Origin: Bacillota bacterium
Lineage (GTDB): Bacteria > Bacillota > Clostridia > Christensenellales > Aristaeellaceae
Direction: 5' to 3'
DNA length: 62,801 bases
NCBI GenBank assembly: GCA_023444095.1
Contig: JAEZRP010000038.1
Coordinates: forward strand, 1 to 62,801
Shown: in pieces, positions 35,848-44,613 of the stretch
Layout: every line of letters starts with the position of its first letter
Position numbering within the stretch: the stretch's first letter is position 1
The notes under the pieces: model-generated
The model's database searches: none
The model's input: only the letters and a program-made list of their open reading frames with translations
What the model was told of the DNA's origin: nothing
Translations under genes and position numbers: made by a program

Positions 35848-37266
35848 CTACAGCTTGATCTCCAGCCAGTTTCCGCGCGCGATGCGGCGCTCGAGCAGGT
35901 ATGTGCGCACGAGCGCGTCGATGACGAAGGCGATCCAGGGGCCGGTGACGGCGAGCTGGAGCATGGGGAGCGCATGGTTCATGGGATAGCAGAAGAGGTA
36001 GGTAAGGATGGGGCGCATGATGGCGACGCTCACAAGGGAAACGACGGCGACGAACCTGACGTCGCCCGCGCCGCGCAGACAGCCGGAGTAGACGACGCGC
36101 CCGTTTTGGGGGATCATGCCGACGACGACGACCAGGAAAGCCATGGAGACGGCGGCGACGATAGTCTCGTCCCGAGTGAACAGAAGCGCGAGCGGTCGCC
36201 TTGTGAAGAAGATGACGATCATGAGAAAGACCGAGGTGACGATGGAGAGCTTGCGGCTGATCCGCACGTTTGCCCGGGCGAGGTCGGGCCGCTTCGCGCC
36301 GAGGGACTGGCCGACGAGCGTCGTGCCCGCAGCCGAGATGCCGTCGCCCAGCGTATAGGAGAGCGCGCTCACCTGCTGGACGATGTTGTAGGCGGCGAAG
36401 ACGGGCGTCCCGAGGCTTGCGATGAGAAGCGAGTTGATGAAAAATCCAAACCGGAGCGAAATTCCTTCGAGGATCGAGGATGCGCCCACCTTATAAAGCC
36501 CGGAGAGCGTGCGCCGGTCGAAGCGCGGTAGGCCGGGTGTGAACCGAAGGTAGCCGTCCTGGCGCGTGGCGAACCAGAAGGCGATCAGGCAGGAGACGCC
36601 GGTCCCGATCACGGTCGCGATGGCCGCGCCGCGCACGCCGAGCGCGGGGAAGCCGAAATTGCCGCCGATGAGGCAATAGTTGAGAACCACGTTCACGAGG
36701 TTTGCGGCGATGTTCGTCACCATCGTAATCTGCGTCTTCCCGATGCCGCGCATGGCGGCGCACAGGCAGAGCGACCAGCAGTTGAGCAGAAAGCCCAGCG
36801 CGATGATCTGAAAGTAGGCGACCGAGGGTCCGATCGTATCCGGCTTCGCCCCCGCGACGGTCATGAGGAAGCGCGCCCCGAAAAAGCCCATGAGCGTGAT
36901 CAGGATGCCGAGGACGGTAATGACGTACATCGACTGACTGAGCACGGAGTTCGCCCCGGCCTGATCCTTTTCGCCCTTCCTCCGCGCGATGATCGCGGTT
37001 GTGCCTATGCATACAGATTGCGCGAGGATGAGCAGAATCATCCGCGGCTGCGTCGTCAGGCCGACCGCCGCGATCGATTCCGTGCCCTTTCCGGGGATCG
37101 CGCCGACCATTATCATGTCGAACGAGCCGATGATGGAAAGGAGCGCGCCTTCGAGCGCCGCGGGCCACGCGATCGAAATGCTTTTTTTGTATAAATCTAC
37201 TAATGGGGGCGTATCCCCTTGAAAGGCGATCCCTTTGAGTGAAAAAAACCGCGCGAATGCACCCAT
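35848..37266 (-). CDS. MATE-family efflux transporter
   Basis: The 472-aa protein has twelve helices with MATE features (SFDMIMVGAIPGKGTESIAAV near residue 48; AGTTLVGQSLGAKRPDLAR near residue 315). It differs from the MATE protein at 31007-32368 and carries a short N-terminal extension. ATG 37266 has AAAGGAA upstream. Confidence 0.9.
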   Translation of the reverse strand: MGAFARFFSLKGIAFQGDTPPLVDLYKKSISIAWPAALEGALLSIIGSFDMIMVGAIPGKGTESIAAVGLTTQPRMILLILAQSVCIGTTAIIARRKGEKDQAGANSVLSQSMYVITVLGILITLMGFFGARFLMTVAGAKPDTIGPSVAYFQIIALGFLLNCWSLCLCAAMRGIGKTQITMVTNIAANLVNVVLNYCLIGGNFGFPALGVRGAAIATVIGTGVSCLIAFWFATRQDGYLRFTPGLPRFDRRTLSGLYKVGASSILEGISLRFGFFINSLLIASLGTPVFAAYNIVQQVSALSYTLGDGISAAGTTLVGQSLGAKRPDLARANVRISRKLSIVTSVFLMIVIFFTRRPLALLFTRDETIVAAVSMAFLVVVVGMIPQNGRVVYSGCLRGAGDVRFVAVVSLVSVAIMRPILTYLFCYPMNHALPMLQLAVTGPWIAFVIDALVRTYLLERRIARGNWLEIKL

Positions 37267-37297
37267 CGAAACGCTTCCTTTGTGATTGAATGTGGTT

Positions 37298-37326
37298 AGT
37301 ATAACACTTAGCGCGTTAACAATCAA
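37298..37326 (-). promoter_or_regulatory. promoter of the second MATE gene, with inverted repeat
   Basis: TTGATT (37321-37326), a 17-nt spacer and TATACT (37298-37303). An inverted repeat GCGCGTT-N7-AACGCGC (37311-37331) overlaps the spacer and -35 and could be an operator. Confidence 0.65.
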
Positions 37327-37407
37327 CGCGCGATCAAAGATTAGTCGAAATTGCGCAAAGCGAAACAATGCCGGCGGACCAAAAATGAATCCCGCACGAT
37401 AAATATA

Positions 37408-37436
37408 TTGACAGATTGCACAAAAAATAGTATGAT
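37408..37436 (+). promoter_or_regulatory. promoter of the PucR-type regulator
   Basis: TTGACA (37408-37413), a 17-nt spacer and TATGAT (37431-37436). A leader of about 160 nt follows up to the gene start; it is GC-rich with possible stems (GGGGAATCCCC), but I cannot assign it. Confidence 0.85.
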
Positions 37437-37603
37437 ATCATGGAATGTAACATCAGTTGAACGGGCGGGTGGGCGAAATGGCGCACCGGCCCGCGCGGGG
37501 AATCCCCGGAGGCTGTTTACGCGAAACTTCCGGATGGAGATCGGGAGGGGCTTTCCAGATACATTGTACGATACGGGCCGAGGCCGGAAAGACGGAGGGC
37601 GAT

Positions 37604-38689
37604 ATGTACTTGGATCATCGCGCCGCGCTGCGAATCGCGCGGATACTTGAACAGATTGACATACCGGCGCTGCTCATGGACGACCAGGGCAACGTGATCT
37701 TGCCGGAGGGCGATCAGCGGCAGCTGACGCTCCCCGAGGCCGTGCGCCAGAACCCCACGGAGCCCATGCTCTACGGGGGCGTAACGCTCATCGGCGCCCG
37801 GGGCGAGCACGGCGCGCAGGCCGACCAGCAGCTCTTTCTCTGCCTGAACGGCGACGGCGCGGAGGTGCGCAACTGTGCGGTTCTGTGCGCGGAGCTGATC
37901 GGCATGATTTTGCGCGTCGACATGGGGCATACCGATCGGGATCAGGCGCTCAGGCTCATTTTGCGCGGGGAGACGGACGGCACCGAGCTCGAGTCGCTCG
38001 CCGCGGCGCACGATATTCCCGTGGAGCTCAACCGCTGCGTTATCTATCTGCACGCGCGCGAGCTGACGGGCGACCAGGTGACCAAGCATCTGCGCGCGCT
38101 CATCGACGAGGAGGGCGACATGCTGACCGAGGTCGGCAGGCATTCGGTTGCGCTCGTGAAGGCGCTGCCGGAGAATCCCGACTACGACGAGCTGGCCGTG
38201 CAGGCGCAGGCGTTCGACGTCGCGTTTCAGGACGCGGGTATGGACGTCATGATCGGCGTGTCGGAACCCCGCGCCTTCCTGCGCGAGCTTCCGGACGCGT
38301 TTTCCGAGGCGCGCGAGGCGATCAACGTCGGCTCCGTCTATCGCTCGACGGACCGGATCTTCGTCTACCGGCGGCTGCTCCTCGAGCGGTTCCTCGATAC
38401 CGTCGCGCCGCCGTCGGCGTCGTCTTTCGGCGCCATGATCTTCAACAACAAAACCGCGCGGCTTTTCAACGACGAGATGGTTCACACGATCGAGGTGTTC
38501 TTCGAGAACAACCTCAACCTCTCGGAAGCCGCCCGCAAGCTGTACATCCACAGAAACACGCTGGTGTACAGACTCGAAAAGGTACAGCGGCTGACGGGCT
38601 TTGACCTGCGCGAATTCGACGACGCCGTAACGTTCAAACTGATGATGCTTTTGAGCAAGAACACCGGCTCCCGCAAGACGCGCGTATAG
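37604..38689 (+). CDS. PucR/CdaR-type helix-turn-helix regulator
   Basis: The 361-aa protein ends in the PucR C-terminal helix-turn-helix (VFFENNLNLSEAARKLYIHR; NTLVYRLEKVQRLTG, about residues 290-340), preceded by a GGDEF-like domain as in CdaR. The N-terminal 120 residues are a probable sensor domain. CdaR-type regulators respond to sugar diacids, but the ligand here is unknown. ATG 37604 follows GGAGGGCGAT. ctpA follows after 25 bases and could be co-transcribed. Confidence 0.88.
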   Translation: MYLDHRAALRIARILEQIDIPALLMDDQGNVILPEGDQRQLTLPEAVRQNPTEPMLYGGVTLIGARGEHGAQADQQLFLCLNGDGAEVRNCAVLCAELIGMILRVDMGHTDRDQALRLILRGETDGTELESLAAAHDIPVELNRCVIYLHARELTGDQVTKHLRALIDEEGDMLTEVGRHSVALVKALPENPDYDELAVQAQAFDVAFQDAGMDVMIGVSEPRAFLRELPDAFSEAREAINVGSVYRSTDRIFVYRRLLLERFLDTVAPPSASSFGAMIFNNKTARLFNDEMVHTIEVFFENNLNLSEAARKLYIHRNTLVYRLEKVQRLTGFDLREFDDAVTFKLMMLLSKNTGSRKTRV

Positions 38690-38714
38690 ACGAAATACGC
38701 ATGGAGGCAAACTT

Positions 38715-39944
38715 ATGAAAAAACGTACGCTGGTCATCTCCGCGGCCATCTGGGCGCTGGTGCTCGTGGCGATCATGTCGTCTACCATCACGCTCGTTCT
38801 GACGGGCTCCGTCGGCTCCGCCGACAGCCGCTCCATCACCGACGAGGAGCTCGCGACGCTCGAGCGTTATCAGCGCCTCGACGAGGTAAGGCAGGAGATC
38901 ATAGAGAATTACTATCTCGAGGTGGATGACGAGACCCTCGTACAGGGTGCGATCGACGGCATGCTCGCCTCCCTCGACGATCCCTATACCTTCTACTATA
39001 CCGTCGAAGATATGGCCGACCAGCAGGAGGCCTCCACAGGCAACTACCGCGGCGTGGGCATGAGCGTTCAGATGAACGACGAGGGCACGATCACGGTCGT
39101 GCGCGTGTTCGCCGATTCGCCCGCCGAGAAGGCCGGGCTGTTCGCGGGCGACAGGGTGGTCGCCATCGATGGCGAGCCGCTCGAGATCAAGACCGCGAAG
39201 GACCTCGACGAGGCGGTCGATCGCATCCGCGGCGAGGTTGGCACCGAGGTCGTCCTTACCGTTCTCAGGGACACAGAGGAGACGGATTATGCCATCACGC
39301 GCGGCGACGTGAAGATCAACTACATCGAGTATCAGATGCTCGGGGAAGTCGGCTATATCCACATCTACGAGTTCGAACAGACGACCGCCGCCGATTTCAA
39401 GAAGGCGGAAGAGTTCTTCAAGGAGCAGGGCGCGACCGGGCTCGTCGTCGACCTGCGCAACAACCCCGGCGGGCTTCTCGACTCGGTCGTTAAGATTGCC
39501 GACGAGCTTCTCCCCGAGGGGCGCGTCATCTATACAGAGGACCGCGCGGGAAATGTCTCGAGCTACTACTCTGACAAGGACTATTGGGACATTCCGCTGG
39601 TGGTGCTCGCAAACGGCGAGTCCGCGAGCGCGTCCGAGATCCTGGCGGCATCCATTCAGGACTATGGCCGCGGGACGCTCGTCGGAACGACGACCTTTGG
39701 GAAAGGCATCGTGCAGCTTCTCATCACCTTCGACGACGGTGCGGGCATGCAGTACACCGAGGCGCGCTACTTTACGCCCAGCGGGCGTTATATCCACGGC
39801 GTGGGCGTCGATCCCGACGTCGCCGTCGAGATGAGCGAGGACTACGACGCGTCCATCAAGACGCCCGAACCGAACAACGACAACCAGCTCGCGGCGGCGC
39901 TCGAGGAGCTTGACAAGCTGATCGGGGCGGGCGCGGCGGACTAG
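38715..39944 (+). CDS. ctpA: C-terminal processing peptidase (S41 family)
   Basis: The 409-aa protease has an N-terminal membrane anchor or signal (residues 5-30). A PDZ domain (GVGMSVQMN, about residues 110-195) is followed by the S41 catalytic domain. S305 in GESASASE and K330 in FGKG are spaced 25 residues apart, as in Tsp and CtpB. It would cut exported proteins at their C-terminal region. The ribosome site GGAGG precedes the ATG. Confidence 0.94.
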   Translation: MKKRTLVISAAIWALVLVAIMSSTITLVLTGSVGSADSRSITDEELATLERYQRLDEVRQEIIENYYLEVDDETLVQGAIDGMLASLDDPYTFYYTVEDMADQQEASTGNYRGVGMSVQMNDEGTITVVRVFADSPAEKAGLFAGDRVVAIDGEPLEIKTAKDLDEAVDRIRGEVGTEVVLTVLRDTEETDYAITRGDVKINYIEYQMLGEVGYIHIYEFEQTTAADFKKAEEFFKEQGATGLVVDLRNNPGGLLDSVVKIADELLPEGRVIYTEDRAGNVSSYYSDKDYWDIPLVVLANGESASASEILAASIQDYGRGTLVGTTTFGKGIVQLLITFDDGAGMQYTEARYFTPSGRYIHGVGVDPDVAVEMSEDYDASIKTPEPNNDNQLAAALEELDKLIGAGAAD

Positions 39945-39949
39945 AAGAG

Positions 39950-40072
39950 AACGCCCGGGGACAGAGCCCCCGGGGCCCCGCCAAAGGGGCTGAGTCCTTT
40001 AGGAACCCATTTTCACTTTCACATACGTCTGCGTGTCGATCGCTCGGGGACCCGGACCCCGGGCGACCGAAT
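39950..40072. repeat. composite intergenic hairpin element, copy 3
   Basis: CCCCCGGGG-type and CCCCGCCAAAGGGG units are followed by GGAACCC. At 40036-40070 comes TCGATCGCTCGGGG facing CCCCGGGCGACCGA. It lies between two genes on the same strand, so it may terminate ctpA. Confidence 0.6.
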
Positions 40073-40112
40073 TTACGGGTATCGCGACCTTTCTTGTTTG
40101 GGGGGAATGGGA

Positions 40113-40979
40113 ATGAAGGTGCTGGAACAGAAGGTGGAAATGACGTACCGACCCGCGAAGTCGCATCTTGAGATCATGGATGTGGATACGCTGGAGGTCG
40201 CGCACGTCAAGGCGTACGATCATCTGATCGAGGCGCCGAACTGGCTGCCCGGCGAGAGGCTTTTGTACAACGCGGGCGGGCTCGTCTACATACTCGACCT
40301 TGAAACCGGCGCGGAGACGAGGGTGGACACCGGGTTCTGCACGCGCTGCAACAACGACCACGTGGTGTGGAAGGACAGGTTGGCGGTGAGCTGCATGACT
40401 GCCGAGGACATGCTCTCGCGCGTCTACACGCTGCCCCTCGCGGGCGGAAATCCGACGCTCGTGACGCCCATTGCGCACTCGTTCCTCCACGGCATCTCGC
40501 CCGACGGGGAGGTGCTCGCCTACTGCGCGGAGCGAAACGGCAACTGGGACATCTACACGATCCCTTTCGCGGGTGGCGAGGAAACGCGGCTCACCGATTC
40601 CGAGGGGTTGAACGACGGCCCTGAATACGCGCCGGACGGGCGCATCTGGTTCAACTCCGTGCGGGAGGGGAACATGCAGGTTTTCCGCATGAACCCGGAC
40701 GGAACGGAGCAGATGCGTATGACACGCGACGGCCGGAACGACTGGTTCCCGCACGTCTCGCCCGACGGGAAGCGCGTCGTCTACATCTCCTACGGGGCCG
40801 ACGTGAAGCCGGGTGATCATCCCGCGAATAAGGATGTGGAGCTTCACATCATGGACGCGGACGGCGCGAACGTGCGAGTCTTGCGGAAACTCTTTGGCGG
40901 GCAGGGGACGATCAACGTCAATTCCTGGGCGCCCGATTCGAAGCGGATCGCGTACGTGCGCTACGAGAGGCTGGACTAA
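40113..40979 (+). CDS. TolB-like beta-propeller protein, cytoplasmic
   Basis: The 288-aa protein has repeated TolB/WD40-like blades, seen as ISPDGEVLAYCAERNGNWDI, YAPDGRIWFNSVREGNMQVF and VSPDGKRVVYISYG. There is no signal peptide, so it is probably cytoplasmic. Related propellers in Firmicutes are often called oligogalacturonate-lyase-like or sugar-binding, but I cannot assign an activity. ATG 40113 lies after GGGGGG. The next gene starts one base after its stop. Confidence 0.75.
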   Translation: MKVLEQKVEMTYRPAKSHLEIMDVDTLEVAHVKAYDHLIEAPNWLPGERLLYNAGGLVYILDLETGAETRVDTGFCTRCNNDHVVWKDRLAVSCMTAEDMLSRVYTLPLAGGNPTLVTPIAHSFLHGISPDGEVLAYCAERNGNWDIYTIPFAGGEETRLTDSEGLNDGPEYAPDGRIWFNSVREGNMQVFRMNPDGTEQMRMTRDGRNDWFPHVSPDGKRVVYISYGADVKPGDHPANKDVELHIMDADGANVRVLRKLFGGQGTINVNSWAPDSKRIAYVRYERLD

Positions 40980-40980
40980 T

Positions 40981-42210
40981 ATGGACAGTAATATTTTACG
41001 CAAATTAGCGGGTGAGATCGCGGAGATTGCCGCGCGTCCCGTGCAGGCGGAAAACGCGAAGCTCTACCGGGCGATCAACGCCCTGAAGCCCATCCGGCCT
41101 GTGGTCCTGACGGACGAGCTGCCGTGGAACCAGTTGGGCGGCGAGGGCGAGCTCGATATCCTTTGCGAGGACGAGTACCTGCGCGCGGTGGAGCTCGACA
41201 TGCGTCGCACGCTCTACAAGTGGAACCACTGCCGCTGCGACATGATCGTCGAGCCGTTCTACCGGCTGAGCCGGGTGATCGAAATTCCGCGCCTGTTCGG
41301 CATGGACGTGATCGAAGAGACCAGCGCGAAGGGCGACAAGACCAACCATATCATCTCCCATCACTACGAGGATCAGATTCCCGACATGGAGTCCATCTCG
41401 AAGCTCAAGGAGCCGACGATCCACGTCGACGACGTGCTGACGGAAGAGCGGCGCGCGATTCTGGACGCCATCTTCGGGGACATACTGCCCATCCGCGTCA
41501 CGGGACTCACGTACGCCGGATCCTTCCACCCGTGGGACGACATTTCCCGGCTGCGCGGGGTGCAGCCCCTCCTATACGACTTGTACGACGAATCCGAGAT
41601 GATGCACGCGCTCATGCGGCGATATACCGATCTCTCCCTCAAGCTCCTGAAAATGGAGGAGGAGATGGGACTTCTCGACGTGCCGACGCCGACTGTTCAC
41701 TGCACCGCCGGGTACGCGGACGACATCCCCGCACCCGAGGGGCGCGTCACGCGCGCGAACATCTGGGGCCGGGGCACGGCGCAGATCTTCGCGTCGGTGT
41801 CGCCCGCGATGCACCAAGCATTCGAGATCGAATACGCGAAGGAGTTCTTCGCGGGCTTCCCGCTCGTCTACTACGGATGCTGCGAACCGCTGCACGACAA
41901 GATTGACATCGTCGAAAAGATCCCGAACGTTCGAAAGATCTCCATCACGCCCTGGGCGGACGTCAGAAAGGCCGCCGAGCGCATCGGCAGCCGCTACGTG
42001 CTCGCCCGAAAGCCCAATCCCGCGAGCGTCGCCGTGCCGGTTCTCGACGAGGCAGTCGTGCGCCGCGAGATCAAGGAGACGCTCGACGTCTGCCGTGCCA
42101 ATGGCACGCCCTGCGAGTTTGTCTTGAAGGACATCTCCTCCGTCAGCTATAACCCCAAAAACCTCGAAAACTGGGCGCGCGTCGCGATGGAGACGGTGCT
42201 GGGGGGATGA
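40981..42210 (+). CDS. uroporphyrinogen decarboxylase-like (URO-D superfamily) protein
   Basis: The 409-aa protein looks like the URO-D/methyltransferase superfamily, with a C-terminal barrel part GFPLVYYGCCEPLHDKIDIV and ITPWADVRKAAERIG. This family includes corrinoid methyltransferases and many unassigned anaerobe proteins, and heme synthesis is not implied. It follows the propeller gene by one base, so the two probably work together. A hairpin (42207-42247) overlaps its stop codon. Confidence 0.7.
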   Translation: MDSNILRKLAGEIAEIAARPVQAENAKLYRAINALKPIRPVVLTDELPWNQLGGEGELDILCEDEYLRAVELDMRRTLYKWNHCRCDMIVEPFYRLSRVIEIPRLFGMDVIEETSAKGDKTNHIISHHYEDQIPDMESISKLKEPTIHVDDVLTEERRAILDAIFGDILPIRVTGLTYAGSFHPWDDISRLRGVQPLLYDLYDESEMMHALMRRYTDLSLKLLKMEEEMGLLDVPTPTVHCTAGYADDIPAPEGRVTRANIWGRGTAQIFASVSPAMHQAFEIEYAKEFFAGFPLVYYGCCEPLHDKIDIVEKIPNVRKISITPWADVRKAAERIGSRYVLARKPNPASVAVPVLDEAVVRREIKETLDVCRANGTPCEFVLKDISSVSYNPKNLENWARVAMETVLGG

Positions 42211-42420
42211 AGGAGGAACGCCGGGGTCCTATCCCGGACTCCTTCATGGGCGCTCTCCCTTCGGAATGTGCAATTCGATATCGTCCGTCGGCCGCTTGGG
42301 GCGTCTACCCCCAAGCGGCCGATGATTGATTTTCGGCGGCTTGGTGTTTGAAACCTCAAGCCGCCGACAAAAGATGATCCCCGCTGGATACCTAAGGGCA
42401 GCGCCCTCGGCGTTTTGCTG
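42207..42420. repeat. hairpin cluster between convergent genes (related to composite element)
   Basis: Three strong hairpins follow one another: ATGAAGGAG/CTCCTTCAT with an inner CCGGG/CCCGG (42207-42247), TCGGCCGCTTGGGG facing CCCCCAAGCGGCCGA (42288-42322), and TCGGCGGCTTG/CAAGCCGCCGA with a TTTGAAAC-containing loop (42333-42367). A GGGCAGCGCCC unit follows near 42396. They probably terminate both transcripts. No ORF is evident. Confidence 0.6.
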
Positions 42421-43377
42421 TTACCCCTCCAGCGCTCCTACGCTCAGCGCGGCGTAGTCGCCGATGGCTTCGCCGAGCCCGGCGGGGACGACGCGGCAGG
42501 CGCGCGCGGCATGGGGGAGCGCCTCTGCGGAAATGACCGCTTCCATGGAGGGGCGAATGAGGGCCTCGCTGCGCATGAAGACGCCGCCGAGGACGATGCG
42601 TTCGGGGTTTACGATGTCCATGAGGAAGCTCAGCAGCATGCCAAGCCGCCGCCCGCAGTCTCCGTAGATCTTGCGGCAGGGCGCGTCGCCCGCGTCGGCT
42701 AGCTCCGCGATCAGCTTCGCGGTGATGTTGTTCAAATTGCCGTTTGCGGCTTCGAGGAGGCGCGGCGCTTCGCCCCGCGCGGCGTAGGAAACGCCGGTGC
42801 GCGCGATGCCACCGCCGGAGCAGAAGCCCTCGGCGGAGCCGTATTTTCCGTAGCCCAAGGGGCCGTCGTCCGCGAGCCGGACGTGCCCGACCTCGCCCGC
42901 CATGTCACTCGCGCCGGAATAGAGCTTTCCGTCCAGAATGAGCCCCGCGCCGAGCCCGGTGCCAAATGTCAGAAACGCCATGTCGCGCGTTCCCCGGCCC
43001 GCGCCGAACTTCCATTCGGCGACGGCGCAGGCGTTCGCGTCGTTCTGAAGGCGCGTGGGGATGCCCGTTTTTTCCTCAAGCAGCCGGACGATCGGAATCT
43101 CGTCCCAGCCGGGCAGGTTCGGCGGCGAGAGCACCAGCCCGCGTCGGGAGTCGAGGGGCCCTCCGCAGCTCACCCCCGCGGCGCGCACGTCGCGTGGAGA
43201 AAGGCGCCGTTCGGAGAGCAGGGCAAAAAGCGCGGCGGCGAGTCCGTCGATCACCTTGTCGGGGCTGCCTTCGGTGGGGAACTTCGATTTGGCGAGCACC
43301 TCGAGCGCGCCGTTCTCGACGCGCCCCAGGCTCACCGCGCACTTCGTTCCCCCGATGTCGTATCCGGCGTACAGCAT
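42421..43377 (-). CDS. ROK-family sugar kinase-like protein
   Basis: The 318-aa protein has the ROK ATP site (YDIGGTKCAVSLG), the catalytic segment LQNDANACAVAEWKFGAG and FGTGLGAGLI. The usual ROK zinc site after GH (C-x-C-G-x-x-G-C) is replaced by GHVRLADDGPLGYGKYGSAE with no cysteines, so zinc binding is lost. Function as a glucokinase or N-acetylhexosamine kinase is possible but unproven. It lies one base after rsgA on the same strand. Confidence 0.85.
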   Translation of the reverse strand: MLYAGYDIGGTKCAVSLGRVENGALEVLAKSKFPTEGSPDKVIDGLAAALFALLSERRLSPRDVRAAGVSCGGPLDSRRGLVLSPPNLPGWDEIPIVRLLEEKTGIPTRLQNDANACAVAEWKFGAGRGTRDMAFLTFGTGLGAGLILDGKLYSGASDMAGEVGHVRLADDGPLGYGKYGSAEGFCSGGGIARTGVSYAARGEAPRLLEAANGNLNNITAKLIAELADAGDAPCRKIYGDCGRRLGMLLSFLMDIVNPERIVLGGVFMRSEALIRPSMEAVISAEALPHAARACRVVPAGLGEAIGDYAALSVGALEG

Positions 43378-43378
43378 G

Positions 43379-44404
43379 TCAGTACCTGTCCTTTTTCAGT
43401 GTCCTTTGATAATTCGCGATGTTCTTGTACCGCTCCTGCCTTTTTCGCAAAATCTCGGCCTTGGTCGCCGTGCGGTCGGATTCGTCCTTGAGCTTGAGAT
43501 AACTCTCGACGCGCTTCGGATCGGCCTCCCCCGCCTCGACCGCGCGGCGGACGGCGCAGCCGGGCTCGCGCGCGTGGGTACAATCCCGGAACTTGCACCG
43601 GGCCGCGAGCGCCGCGATGTCTTCGAAGACCTCGGAGACGCCCTCGCGCGCGTCCCATATGCCCAGTTCGCGCATGCCGGGCGTGTCGATCATCATCGCG
43701 CCGGACTTGAGCATGATGAGCTGGCGGTAGGTCGTCGTATGCCTGCCCTTGGAGTCGTCCTCGCGGATGGCTGAAACCTTCATGATTTCCTGGCCCTCGA
43801 GGGCGTTCACGAGCGTGGATTTTCCGACGCCCGACGAGCCCAGGAGCGCGATCGTCATGCCCGGCCGCGCGTAGTCCGCGAGAAGGTCGAGTCCCTCGCC
43901 CGTGACGGAAGAGACCGCAATCACGGGCGCGGCCTGCGCGATCTCCTGCGCGCGCGCGATCTTTCCCGGCGCGTCGACCGCCTGGTCGAGTTTGGTCAGA
44001 AGGAACACCGGCTGCGCGCCGCTCGCGAGGGCGAGGGAAAGGTAGCGCTCGAGTCTGCGGACGTTGAAGTCCCCGTTCAGGGAAGTCGTGATGAACACGG
44101 AGTCGAAGTTCGCGGCGACGGCCTGCGCGTTTCCGGTGAACGAGTCGAGTCTCAGAAACGCCGTTCTGCGCGGAAGCAGCGCGGTCATCGCGCCGTCGCC
44201 CGAGGGATTGTAGAGAAGGCTCACGAAGTCGCCCGTCGTGGGCACCTCCGGGAAGCGCACGCTGCGCTTGAGGTGCGCGCCGCATTCGCCGTGCGCGCAG
44301 ACAAGTTCAAAGCGATCGCGGTGACTCGCGGTCACGCGCGCAGGGATGGTTCCGTCCGGGAAAACATGGTCGCCGGTATATCCGTAAGAATTGAGATCGA
44401 TCAT
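43379..44404 (-). CDS. rsgA: ribosome small subunit-dependent GTPase RsgA
   Basis: The 341-aa circularly permuted GTPase has an N-terminal OB fold, then G4 LLTKLD before G1 GSSGVGKST (near residue 190) and G3 DTPG. The C-terminal zinc site is visible as CKFRDCTHAREPGC. It assists late 30S maturation. ATG 44404 has GGGAGG close upstream (three-base spacing). A possible leader peptide and a 12-bp hairpin lie ahead of it. Confidence 0.95.
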   Translation of the reverse strand: MIDLNSYGYTGDHVFPDGTIPARVTASHRDRFELVCAHGECGAHLKRSVRFPEVPTTGDFVSLLYNPSGDGAMTALLPRRTAFLRLDSFTGNAQAVAANFDSVFITTSLNGDFNVRRLERYLSLALASGAQPVFLLTKLDQAVDAPGKIARAQEIAQAAPVIAVSSVTGEGLDLLADYARPGMTIALLGSSGVGKSTLVNALEGQEIMKVSAIREDDSKGRHTTTYRQLIMLKSGAMMIDTPGMRELGIWDAREGVSEVFEDIAALAARCKFRDCTHAREPGCAVRRAVEAGEADPKRVESYLKLKDESDRTATKAEILRKRQERYKNIANYQRTLKKDRY

Positions 44405-44516
44405 TTTCCTCCCAAAATCGCATGCGCCGCGCGCAGCCCTCAAAGGCGTGCGCGCGGCGCAACCACGAAAGGTCTGTGTGTTTCCGGCTTCCGGGCGTGC
44501 CCGTCGCCGGATGTGT

Positions 44517-44549
44517 TCAGATGTCGGCCACCTCATACGCCTTGCTCAT
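44517..44549 (-). CDS. possible 10-aa leader peptide ahead of rsgA
   Basis: MSKAYEVADI starts nine bases after AAAGGAG. Downstream, GCGCCGCGCGCA pairs perfectly with TGCGCGCGGCGC just before the rsgA ribosome site, with ATTTT after the stem. The promoter at 44585-44613 lies directly upstream. This has the look of an attenuator, but the ORF is very short. Confidence 0.3.
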   Translation of the reverse strand: MSKAYEVADI

Positions 44550-44584
44550 TCCACAACACTCCTTTCGATCCTGATTTCCAGTCA

Positions 44585-44613
44585 AAGATACCATCACGCG
44601 CGCGAACTGTCAA
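44585..44613 (-). promoter_or_regulatory. promoter of rsgA
   Basis: TTGACA (44608-44613), a 17-nt spacer and TATCTT (44585-44590). The -35 lies inside the 3' end of the flavodoxin gene. Confidence 0.75.

Noticed and set aside
40981..42210. HemE for heme synthesis
   Set aside because: Only superfamily-level resemblance, no other heme genes nearby, and the signature near the HemE N-terminus is not seen.
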